Origin: JAPLST01 sp964397565
GTDB taxonomy: Bacteria > Auribacterota > UBA3054 > JAPLST01
Reading direction: 5' to 3'
Length of the DNA stretch: 9,595 bases
Assembly: GCA_964397565.1 (NCBI GenBank)
Contig: CAYNJC010000068.1
Location: 1-9,595 of the forward strand
The notes under the pieces were generated by a model that made no database searches, had not been told where the DNA came from, and saw nothing but the letters and a program-made list of their open reading frames with translations. The position numbers were made by a program, and so were the translations under genes. Shown here one piece after another: positions 1 through 6,353 of the stretch. The stretch's first letter is position 1. The number at the start of each line of letters is the position of its first letter.

Positions 1-182
1 TCTTGTTCAGCACGTCGGCGGCCGTGTAGCCCAGCATGCGCTCGGCGCCGACGTTAAAGATCTGAATGACGCCCTGCGCATCCGTGGCGATACTCGAGAA
101 GTTGGCGCTATTGAAAATCGCGCGTTGCAGGGCACCCGCCTTGAGCAGCGCCTCTTCCGCCTGCTTGCGCGCGGTGTTGTCG
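1..182 (-). repeat. Near-identical PAS repeat, copy 1 (continues beyond window)
   Basis: This stretch matches 427-608 at an offset of 426 bp (142 codons) with about 5 mismatches in 182 bp by hand count. It encodes the inter-PAS linker and N-terminal half of the fourth PAS domain, including AIFNSANFSSIATDAQGVIQ. The in-frame offset and high DNA identity point to a recent internal duplication or gene conversion. Confidence 0.9.
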
Positions 183-1462
183 GTGCCGATCAATAAGTAA
201 CCGATGATGACGTTGTGCGCGTCGCGCAGCGCGGTGACCGACACGACCGCCGGGAAGCGGCTGCCGTCCTTGCGGATGTAGGTCAGCTCATAGATGTCCT
301 CGATCCCGCGCGAGGCCTTGAATACCAATGCCTCGAACCCCGGCGCAATCGCGGTTTCGAGCTCGAGGCTCAATGCCGTGGCGCGCGCGATCACTTCCTG
401 CGGATCGGAAATGTCGGCCGGCGTGATCTTGTTCAGCACGTCGGCGGCCGTGTAGCCCAGCATGCGCTCGGCGCCGACGTTGAAGATCTGAATGACGCCC
501 TGCGCATCCGTGGCGATACTCGAGAAATTGGCGCTATTGAAAATCGCGCTTTGCAGGGCACCCGCCTTGAGCAGCGCCTCGTCCGCCTGCTTGCGCGCGG
601 TGCTGTCGTTCACCAAGGCGCGGACCATGGTGTTCCCGTCGGCGTCCTTTGCCAAGGTCGTCTCCAGCCGTATCCAACATTGCCCGCCATCCGATTTCAC
701 GAGGCGCAGTTCGCACACTTGCGGCTCGCCCGTTGCGAAGAGCAGATTGCGCTGCCGGTAATAGATGTGCTGGTCGGCGGGGAAGATAAACAGGCTCAGC
801 GGCTGCTTGAGCAAGGCTGCTTTCGCCATGCCCAGCAGGATGGCGAAGGCCAGATTGGCCTCCACAATCAGCCCGTGTTCGCTGAGCGTGAGATACCCGA
901 ACGGCGCAAGGTCATAGAGATCAAAATAGCGCGCACGGGATGCTTCCAGCTCTTTGTGGGTGCGGCGCAGTTCTTCGTTCTGCATCCCCAGTTCCACCTG
1001 GTGCGCGCGCAGTTCTTCTTCGATCCGCTTGCGGTCGGTGATGTCATGGAAAACACCCATGACAAAGGGGCCGTCATCTTTAGTAATAGGCACGTCGGCC
1101 GATTCCACGAAGATCGTCCGACGCTGCAGACCGACCAGCCGCTGTTCACGCAACGGCGACGCAGTTCCCGCTATCGTTGCCGCAGCACGGCGCCGGCTCT
1201 CCTCGCGGTCCTCGGGATGAACGCGTTCCAGATACGGACGCCCCAACAGTTCCGTTGGCTCTTGCGCCTGCACCATGCGGGCAAACGTATCGTTAGCGTA
1301 GGTAATCAGGCCGGCAGCATCACGCAGAACAATGCCGACCGTTGCATTCCGGACCAAATCAAAATAGGGGGTCTGACTCTCGCGCGGCACCTCATCCCGC
1401 GCTCTTCGGCGCGCGGCTTCTTTTTTCAATCCGTGGGGCACGGGACAGAGAGGGGCATGCAT
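1..1462 (-). CDS. Multi-PAS sensor protein, probable sensor histidine kinase (3' end outside window)
   Basis: The reading frame is open from ATG at 1462 down to the left edge, giving at least 487 residues with no stop. An in-frame TAA at 1469-1471 makes this the most upstream ATG; no clear Shine-Dalgarno sequence precedes it. Domains seen: PAS1 about residues 33-145, ending in the typical DITDRK linker; a coiled-coil-like stretch 146-176; PAS2 about 178-290, with the RARYFDLYDLAPFGYLTLSE signature common in environmental hybrid kinases; PAS3 about 304-432, with a PAC motif around YIRKDGSRFP; and the start of PAS4 from about 446. No transmembrane segment or signal peptide is visible, so the visible part looks cytoplasmic. 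The kinase or other output domain would lie beyond the edge and is not seen; a GGDEF/EAL output is an alternative. It is divergent from a sigma-54 response regulator, which suggests a cognate pair (inference). Confidence 0.85.
   Translation of the reverse strand, partial: MHAPLCPVPHGLKKEAARRRARDEVPRESQTPYFDLVRNATVGIVLRDAAGLITYANDTFARMVQAQEPTELLGRPYLERVHPEDREESRRRAAATIAGTASPLREQRLVGLQRRTIFVESADVPITKDDGPFVMGVFHDITDRKRIEEELRAHQVELGMQNEELRRTHKELEASRARYFDLYDLAPFGYLTLSEHGLIVEANLAFAILLGMAKAALLKQPLSLFIFPADQHIYYRQRNLLFATGEPQVCELRLVKSDGGQCWIRLETTLAKDADGNTMVRALVNDSTARKQADEALLKAGALQSAIFNSANFSSIATDAQGVIQIFNVGAERMLGYTAADVLNKITPADISDPQEVIARATALSLELETAIAPGFEALVFKASRGIEDIYELTYIRKDGSRFPAVVSVTALRDAHNVIIGYLLIGTDNTARKQAEEALLKAGALQRAIFNSANFSSIATDAQGVIQIFNVGAERMLGYTAADVLNK
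427..608 (-). repeat. Near-identical PAS repeat, copy 2
   Basis: Partner of 1-182, encoding the linker and N-terminal half of PAS3. Similarity stops abruptly at 609, where the preceding PAS2 sequence begins. The C-terminal half of PAS3 (183-426) has no visible partner because the window ends. Confidence 0.9.
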
Positions 1463-1527
1463 TGACCATTACGCCACGCGCTTTCACGTTCGTTCATCCC
1501 ATCGCAGGCGGCGTCTAGTACCGCGGT

Positions 1528-1539
1528 TATCATATGATA
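1528..1539. promoter_or_regulatory. 12-bp perfect palindrome in the divergent intergenic region
   Basis: TATCATATGATA is its own reverse complement. It lies between the leftward promoter (1585-1613) and the sensor start codon, in the sensor transcript's leader. It could be a dimeric repressor site or simply an AT-rich palindrome; no partner is identifiable. Confidence 0.35.
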
Positions 1540-1584
1540 CCACATAGCGGGCGTTTCTATGTGCAGGGGGCGTGTCATCCCTTT

Positions 1585-1613
1585 AATATATCAAAATGGC
1601 TGCTGTAAATCAA
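1585..1613 (-). promoter_or_regulatory. Sigma-70-type promoter for the PAS sensor gene
   Basis: Read on the minus strand: -35 TTGATT (1613-1608), a 17-bp spacer, and -10 TATATT (1590-1585). These match consensus at 4/6 and 5/6 with ideal spacing, in an AT-rich patch of a GC-rich region. Transcription would start near 1578, giving a leader of roughly 115 nt before ATG 1462. Confidence 0.55.
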
Positions 1614-1696
1614 CTTTTGGCAGTGTGAATACAGGCGGCACCGCACGCAGACGCGTATGCGCGCGGGCGCGGCGGCAGATCAGGCCTGTGCCGCGG

Positions 1697-1725
1697 TTGA
1701 TTCCCCGCTGTAACAAGAGTATACT
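1697..1725 (+). promoter_or_regulatory. Sigma-70-type promoter for the response-regulator operon
   Basis: -35 TTGATT (1697-1702), a 17-bp spacer, and -10 TATACT (1720-1725). The -35 hexamer is identical to that of the divergent promoter. Transcription would start near 1732, only about a dozen bases before ATG 1745, which supports translation of the small ORF. Confidence 0.6.
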
Positions 1726-1744
1726 ACACTAACACTAAGGCGTT

Positions 1745-1963
1745 ATGAAACACATTGCCGCACACAGCACGCCTGCGGGCGTCAACGGAGTTCCTCCTGC
1801 GGCGCAGCTGGCAGGCATGCCGCCGGATGTCTACCGCCGCCTGGCCGCTGCGGACAAGATGATGAGCCCGGGCCGGCTTGTGGCCGGCATCGCGTCGTTC
1901 CCGAGCGGGGGCACGATGGCCACCGTGCGGCTTGCGTTGCTGTCAATCTCCGCCACCACATGA
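1745..1963 (+). CDS. Small hypothetical protein upstream of the response regulator
   Basis: A 72-codon ORF beginning about 13 nt after the predicted transcription start, with a weak AAGG four bases before the ATG. Third codon positions are GC-rich, as in the clear genes nearby. No family is recognised. The protein is rich in alanine, proline and glycine, contains MPPDVYRRLAAADKMMSPGR, and has no obvious signal peptide. Its stop lies 10 nt before the regulator's ATG, which itself lacks a Shine-Dalgarno sequence, so its main role may be translational coupling. It could equally be an untranslated leader that is open by chance in GC-rich DNA. Confidence 0.4.
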   Translation: MKHIAAHSTPAGVNGVPPAAQLAGMPPDVYRRLAAADKMMSPGRLVAGIASFPSGGTMATVRLALLSISATT

Positions 1964-1973
1964 ACGAACGTCC

Positions 1974-3389
1974 ATGACCACCACCAAGCATCCGGTTCTG
2001 CCGATATTCCTTGTGGACGACGAATCCGCCACGCGCGAGAGCATGGAGATCCTCCTGCACATGGCGAGTTTGGGGAATACGGTGCAGTGTGCCGACTCAC
2101 GCGAAGTCATGCCGGCGCTGGCACGGCAGCGCGCCAGCCTTGTCCTGCTCGACTTGGGCATGCCGTACATCACGGGCGAAACGCTGCTGCAACAGATCAC
2201 CAGCGAATATCCCGACATTCCTGTCATCGTGGTGACCGGCACCGACACGGTTGGCACGGTCGTCGTCTGCATGCGGCATGGCGCGTTCGACTATTTGGTC
2301 AAGCCCCTCGATGCCGAGCGGCTGCTGTCGTCCGTGCGGCGGGCGCTCGAACGGCAGTCGCTGGCGGAGGAGAACCTGCGGGTGCGGGCGAAGCTGTTGT
2401 CGCCGACGCTCGAACATCCCGAACACTTCCGGCACATGGTCACCTGCAGCCCGGCGTTGGCGGCAATATTCCAGTATGTTGAGGTGATCGCCGGCCTAGC
2501 CCATCCCGTGCTGATCACCGGCGAGACGGGCGTGGGCAAGGAGTTGGTTGTTCGCGCCATCCATACTGCCAGCGGACGCGAGGGCGAACTGGTGTCGGTC
2601 AACGTGGCCGGGCTTGACGACGCGATGTTTTCCGACACGCTGTTCGGCCATGTGAAAGGCGCGTTCACCAGCGCCGACAAAGCGCGCGACGGGCTGATCC
2701 TCAAGGCGCAGGGCGGCACCGTGGTGCTCGACGAGATCGGCGACTTGAGCCTGCAGTCGCAGGTGAAGTTGCTGCGCGTCCTTCAGGAAGGCGAGTTCCT
2801 GCCGGCCGGCTCGGACGTGCCGCGCAAGACCGACGCGCGCATTGTTGCCACGACCAACGCGGACCTTGATGCGCTGCAGCGTGCCGGCAAGTTCAGGAAG
2901 GACCTGTACTACCGGCTGAACGCACACCGCATCATGGTCCCGCCCTTGCGCCAGCGGCGCGAGGACATTGCTCTGCTCGCAAACCATTTCCTGGCCGAGT
3001 TTGCCAAGGAGCTAGGTCTGCCCACGCCGGCCATGCCGCGCGCGTTTACCGCGCTGCTCGAGAACCACAGTCTAGCAGGCAATGTGCGCGAGTTGCGCTC
3101 GATGATGCTGGATGCGGTCACCCGGAAGAAGATGGGCACACCGGCGTTTTCCGAGAACGGCGGCGTGGCCGCCACACCGGTGGAGCTGGACGGCAAGGCC
3201 TGCACGGGTATTCTGTTTCCACCCGCGTTGCCCACGCCGCGGCAGGCAGTTGATGCGCTTGTCGCCGAGGCGATGCGCCGGGCAAACGGCAAGCAGTCGG
3301 CGGCCGCGCGCCTGTTGGGTATCACCCAGCAGGCCATTGCCAAGCGGCTGAAAAAGTCGAACGACGCGGACGCGACCGATTCTGTGTAG
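1974..3389 (+). CDS. NtrC-family sigma-54-dependent response regulator
   Basis: 471 residues, full length for the family: a phosphorylation-controlled activator that uses ATP to open sigma-54 RNA polymerase complexes. REC domain (about 10-125): acidic pair D15-D16, phosphoacceptor D60 in VLLDLGMP, T88 and K110 of the VKP motif. AAA+ domain (about 150-385): Walker A GETGVGKE 183-190, loop 1 GAFTSA 229-234, Walker B VVLDE 250-254, sensor I ATTN 292-295, arginine-finger candidates R308 and R314, sensor II GNVREL 369-374. The C-terminal Fis-type HTH (about 426-461) ends in SAAARLLGITQQAIAKRLKK. ATG 1974 is chosen because an upstream extension to 1878 adds 32 residues unlike any REC N-terminus. 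The canonical GAFTGA loop reads GAFTSA here. The divergent PAS sensor is the natural partner, and a sigma-54 promoter lies about 120 bp downstream. Confidence 0.95.
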   Translation: MTTTKHPVLPIFLVDDESATRESMEILLHMASLGNTVQCADSREVMPALARQRASLVLLDLGMPYITGETLLQQITSEYPDIPVIVVTGTDTVGTVVVCMRHGAFDYLVKPLDAERLLSSVRRALERQSLAEENLRVRAKLLSPTLEHPEHFRHMVTCSPALAAIFQYVEVIAGLAHPVLITGETGVGKELVVRAIHTASGREGELVSVNVAGLDDAMFSDTLFGHVKGAFTSADKARDGLILKAQGGTVVLDEIGDLSLQSQVKLLRVLQEGEFLPAGSDVPRKTDARIVATTNADLDALQRAGKFRKDLYYRLNAHRIMVPPLRQRREDIALLANHFLAEFAKELGLPTPAMPRAFTALLENHSLAGNVRELRSMMLDAVTRKKMGTPAFSENGGVAATPVELDGKACTGILFPPALPTPRQAVDALVAEAMRRANGKQSAAARLLGITQQAIAKRLKKSNDADATDSV

Positions 3390-3408
3390 CAACACCGTTG
3401 GTGTTGTT
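3388..3408 (+). terminator. Hairpin at the regulator stop codon: weak terminator or activator-binding palindrome
   Basis: CAACACC-GTT-GGTGTTG (3390-3406) is a perfect 7-bp stem with a 3-nt loop, extendable by G-U and A-U pairs to 3388-3408. It overlaps the end of the stop codon. Only three T residues follow before a run of eight C (3410-3417), so it is a poor intrinsic terminator. Its centre lies about 139 bp upstream of the predicted sigma-54 start at 3537, inside the usual enhancer range, so it may instead, or also, bind the regulator. Confidence 0.5.
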
Positions 3409-3445
3409 TCCCCCCCCATAAACAACCTTTGGCTGCGCGGCTACA

Positions 3446-3456
3446 ACAACAGTTGT
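3446..3456. promoter_or_regulatory. Candidate second enhancer half-palindrome
   Basis: ACAACAGTTGT pairs ACAAC with GTTGT around a central A, about 86 bp upstream of the predicted start at 3537. Like the 3390-3406 palindrome it contains CAAC and GTTG arms, but spacing and flanks differ. It is reported as a weak candidate regulator site. Confidence 0.25.
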
Positions 3457-3510
3457 GCGGTTGCGCCTCCTGCCTGCCTGGCATGCGCGTTCCGGCGGGC
3501 AATTCGGTTG

Positions 3511-3526
3511 TGGCACAAAGCGTGCT
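3511..3526 (+). promoter_or_regulatory. Sigma-54 (RpoN) promoter of the surface-protein operon
   Basis: TGGCAC-AAAGC-GTGCT. The invariant GG (3512-3513) and GC (3524-3525) are separated by exactly the 10 bp of the -24/-12 consensus. The -24 box is complete; the -12 box has one change (GTGCT for TTGC plus A/T). Transcription would begin near 3537, giving a leader of about 104 nt before ATG 3641. It sits between a sigma-54 activator gene and the genes it would drive. Confidence 0.75.
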
Positions 3527-3625
3527 CTTACTAAATGAAACACATGAAACAGCGTGAATACCCAGATGACGGTCGCAGAGATCAAACCAAGTAATTTGAT
3601 TGAACGCTCACCACAACAGGGAAAC

Positions 3626-3631
3626 AGGGAG
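3626..3631 (+). promoter_or_regulatory. Ribosome binding site fixing the start at 3641
   Basis: AGGGAG lies 9 nt before ATG 3641. It favours this ATG, which begins directly with a signal peptide, over the in-frame GTG at 3554, which would bury the signal peptide behind 29 residues. Confidence 0.7.
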
Positions 3632-3640
3632 AAACAAACA

Positions 3641-5584
3641 ATGAAAAAACTACTCGCACATCTTGCAACATGGGTCGTTGCACTTCTCGTAGTAATACCG
3701 CTGGGCTGCTCGTGGTTGGCAGCACAAGATGGTGTCGCCACTGACCAACCCGCGGCGCTGGTCAATGAGCAGAGCGCGCCACCAGAGATACCAGCCCAAG
3801 AGCAGCCGGAAGTTCTGAGTCGCGGCCCGGTGCATGAGGCTTTTGCTGCACCGGTTGACCTGCAGGCGCAAGAGGGCTTGCTGGTGCCGACCCAGCCGCC
3901 GCCGAACATCGAGGAAGTCCCGCCGGAGGAGAGGCCCCAAGGCCAGCAGTACGCTTGGATCCCGGGCTACTGGTCATGGGATACGGACAGGAGCGGCTAC
4001 ATCTGGGTCAGCGCCTGCTGGCGCGCTGCGCCGCCGAACATGGCCTGGGTGCCTGGCTATTGGTCGCAGGTGTTCGGCGGCTTTAAGTGGGTAGCCGGTT
4101 TCTGGGCGCCGGCCGGCGTTCAGGAGATCGAGTATCTGCAAGCCCCGCCCGCGCTCAGCAATGTGGAACCGCCCGGTGCCCCGCCATCGCCGGATGCGCT
4201 CTGGGTGCCCCCCTGCATGTACTGGGTCCAAGGCCAGTATACTCTGCGCGCCGGCTACTGGATGACGGCGCAGCCGAACTGGATTTGGGAACCGTCGCAC
4301 TACGTCTGGACACCGCGCGGGTACATCTTTGCCGAGGGGCACTGGGATTACTCGGTCGCGCGCCGGGGCATGTTGTTTGCGCCGGTCTATTTTCCCCCCG
4401 CCGTCTATGCCCAGCCGGCCTTCACGTATACGCCTGGTATCGTCCTTAACTTGGGCTTGTTGCAGATCAACCTGTTTGCGTATCCGCGTTACAACCACTA
4501 TTATTTCGGTGATTACTACGATGATGCCTATCTGCACATCGGCATCTTCCCGTGGTTTGACAGCCGGCGGCTCCACACCTGGTACGACCCGGTTTTCGAG
4601 CATGACCGCTGGCGTCACCGGCGCACCGAACCGCGCTGGGAGCAACGTGAACGGGACGACTACAATCGCCGCCGCGCCGACGTGAACCTTCGTCCGGCCC
4701 GGACGTTCCGCGAGCAGGAATCCCGGCTGGCCAAGCTACCCGAACCGCAGCGCCGCGCCTTTCAGGTGACGCAGCCGATAGCCGTTGCCGTCACAAGAAA
4801 GACCCCGCTGAAATTCGAGCGGATCAACACCGAAGAGCGCCAGAAAATCTCCAAGCAGGCAACCGCCGTGCACACGTTCCGCGATGAACGGACCCGTTGG
4901 GAGACCACGACGGCGGCTCCCAAGACAACCAAACCGCCCAAGGAGCGCGTGGGCACAGTGAAGGTGGTGGGTCCCAAGACAGCCCAACCGCCCAAGGAGC
5001 GCGAGGGCACAGTGACGGGGCCGGGTTCCAAGACGGTCCAACCGCCCAAGGAGCGCGGGGGCACAGTGATGGCGCCGGGTGAGCGCAAGGAGGCAATCCA
5101 ACTGCCCGAGAGCAGGGGCACAGTGACGGGGCCGGGTCCCAAGACCGCCGAACCGCCCAAAGAGCGCGGGGGCACAGTGATGGCGCCGGGTGAGCGCAAG
5201 GAGGCAATCCAACTGCCCGAGAGCAGGGGCACCGTGACGGGGCCGGGTCCCAAGACCGCTGAACCGCCCAAAGAGCGCGGGGGCACAGTGATGGCACCGG
5301 GTCCCAAGACCGCCCAACCGCCCAAGGAGCGCGGGGGCACGGTGACAGGGCCAGTCGCGCAGCGAACACCTGTGTCTGCTCCGGCCCGTGTAGCCACGGT
5401 GCCTAAACCGGAGCGGGTGAAAATTCCGGTCCCACCAATTAGTGGCAGATCGGATGTGCCGGGAATCATGCATAAAGGCCCGCCGGCGCGACCCGCTGAC
5501 GAAAACATGGTCAAAGGAGGCGTGAGCATCCTCAACAGGGCCGCGGACAAAGATACGCGCCAGAACAAAGACAAGCGCAATTAA
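3641..5584 (+). CDS. Secreted WXXGXW-repeat protein with proline-rich tandem-repeat tail
   Basis: 647 residues. Residues 1-28 form a signal peptide: MKKLLAHLA, then a hydrophobic core, with likely cleavage near WLAAQ. Cys23 follows PLG, not a proper lipobox. Residues 30-100 are a Pro/Glu/Gln-rich spacer. Residues 104-237 hold aromatic WXXGXW-type repeats: WIPGYW 106-111, degenerate WVSACW 122-127, WVPGYW 136-141, WVAGFW 150-155, then weaker copies to FAEGHW 230-235. A Tyr/Phe-rich segment follows, with YNHYYFGDYYDDAYLHIGIF around 287-306, then a basic, charged stretch. Residues 427-572 are eight 18-19-residue repeats of the P-K-T-A-x-P-P-K-E-R-G-G-T-V type. The WXXGXW family (PF12779) is widespread in exported proteins but has no established function. 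It is the first gene after the sigma-54 promoter and ends 25 nt before the next gene, so an operon is likely. A cell-surface or matrix role is inference. Confidence 0.85.
   Translation: MKKLLAHLATWVVALLVVIPLGCSWLAAQDGVATDQPAALVNEQSAPPEIPAQEQPEVLSRGPVHEAFAAPVDLQAQEGLLVPTQPPPNIEEVPPEERPQGQQYAWIPGYWSWDTDRSGYIWVSACWRAAPPNMAWVPGYWSQVFGGFKWVAGFWAPAGVQEIEYLQAPPALSNVEPPGAPPSPDALWVPPCMYWVQGQYTLRAGYWMTAQPNWIWEPSHYVWTPRGYIFAEGHWDYSVARRGMLFAPVYFPPAVYAQPAFTYTPGIVLNLGLLQINLFAYPRYNHYYFGDYYDDAYLHIGIFPWFDSRRLHTWYDPVFEHDRWRHRRTEPRWEQRERDDYNRRRADVNLRPARTFREQESRLAKLPEPQRRAFQVTQPIAVAVTRKTPLKFERINTEERQKISKQATAVHTFRDERTRWETTTAAPKTTKPPKERVGTVKVVGPKTAQPPKEREGTVTGPGSKTVQPPKERGGTVMAPGERKEAIQLPESRGTVTGPGPKTAEPPKERGGTVMAPGERKEAIQLPESRGTVTGPGPKTAEPPKERGGTVMAPGPKTAQPPKERGGTVTGPVAQRTPVSAPARVATVPKPERVKIPVPPISGRSDVPGIMHKGPPARPADENMVKGGVSILNRAADKDTRQNKDKRN
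4919..5356 (+). repeat. In-frame tandem repeats, 54/57-bp units with a 111-bp higher-order repeat
   Basis: Eight units start at 4919, 4973, 5027, 5081, 5138, 5192, 5249 and 5303. Six are of 18 codons. Units 4 and 6 are a distinct 19-codon type beginning ERKEAIQLPESRGTV. A 57+54 pair at 5081-5191 is repeated at 5192-5302 with about 3 mismatches in 111 bp. The whole array keeps the reading frame and encodes the proline-rich tail. Confidence 0.95.
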
Positions 5585-5592
5585 ACTTGATG

Positions 5593-6353
5593 ACAATAAT
5601 CACAACTAAATGAAGAAGACAATGATCACGATGACACTACACGACAACCGTACGAAACAAATCCTCATGGGCCTTGCCCTTGCGGCGGCCGCGATGTTGA
5701 CGCAGCCCATGATGGCAGCCAGTCCGGCGCCGATAAACCTTAATTCGTGCACCACGTTCGCGGTGCTGGCTGGCACTGCGGTTTCAACCACCGGGGGTGG
5801 CATCATCAACGGGGATGTCGGATTGTTCCCGGCAGGTTCGCAGGGCATCCCGCCGGCACAAGTGAACGGGAACATCTACAACGGCGGTGCCATCGCGCTG
5901 CAGGCCCAGACCGACTTGACCGCTGCGTATAACGACGCCCAAGGTCGCTCGGCAAATCGAATTACGTTGACCGAAGGGGAGAATATCGGCGGACAAACGC
6001 TCGCCCCTGGTCTCTATTGGTCCGCGACCTCGCTGCAGATCACCGGCGACCTCACCCTCGACGCCGGCGGCGACTCGAATGCGGTCTGGATATTCCAGAT
6101 GGGATCCACGCTGACCACGGCCGCCGGTGGCGCCGGTGACCCGCATAGCCGGGTTATCCTGGCGGGCGGCGCACAGGCCAGCAACATCTATTGGCAGGTC
6201 GGCAGTTCCGCGACGCTCGGCACCTACTCCATCTTCCATGGCACCATAATGGCGCAGGCATCCATTACGATGGATACCGCTTCCCTGATGCACGGCCGAG
6301 CGCTGGCACGGGCGGGCGCGGTTACCTTCAACGGCGTGAGTGGCAGTCTGCCG
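5593..6353 (+). repeat. Duplicated segment, copy A (leader + signal peptide + DUF3494)
   Basis: Aligns without gaps to 7585-8345 at a constant offset of 1992 bp. By hand count there are about 80 mismatches in the 743 bp from 5611 (about 89% identity). The match includes 17 bases before the ATG (13 of them identical) and ends abruptly after the SGSLP codons. Confidence 0.9.

Noticed and set aside
215..1465. A 416-codon plus-strand open frame antisense to the PAS sensor
   Set aside because: The minus frame encodes unmistakable PAS domains throughout; the plus frame is low-complexity, Arg/Gln-rich and matches no family.
3544..3594. A 16-codon ORF in the sigma-54 transcript leader
   Set aside because: Too short, with no ribosome site so close to the predicted transcription start; not supportable as a gene.
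3554..3640. GTG start for the WXXGXW protein
   Set aside because: It would place 29 residues before a clean signal peptide, while ATG 3641 has AGGGAG 9 nt upstream.
3698..3712. Lipoprotein signal at Cys23 of the WXXGXW protein
   Set aside because: The residues before Cys are P-L-G, not a canonical lipobox; a signal peptidase I site at WLAAQ fits better.
4919..5356. CRISPR-like repeat array
   Set aside because: Units are contiguous, in frame and translated, with no unique spacers and no cas genes.
4736..5596. Minus-strand open frames over the proline-rich repeat array
   Set aside because: They only mirror the repeat units of the plus-strand gene and have no ribosome site.
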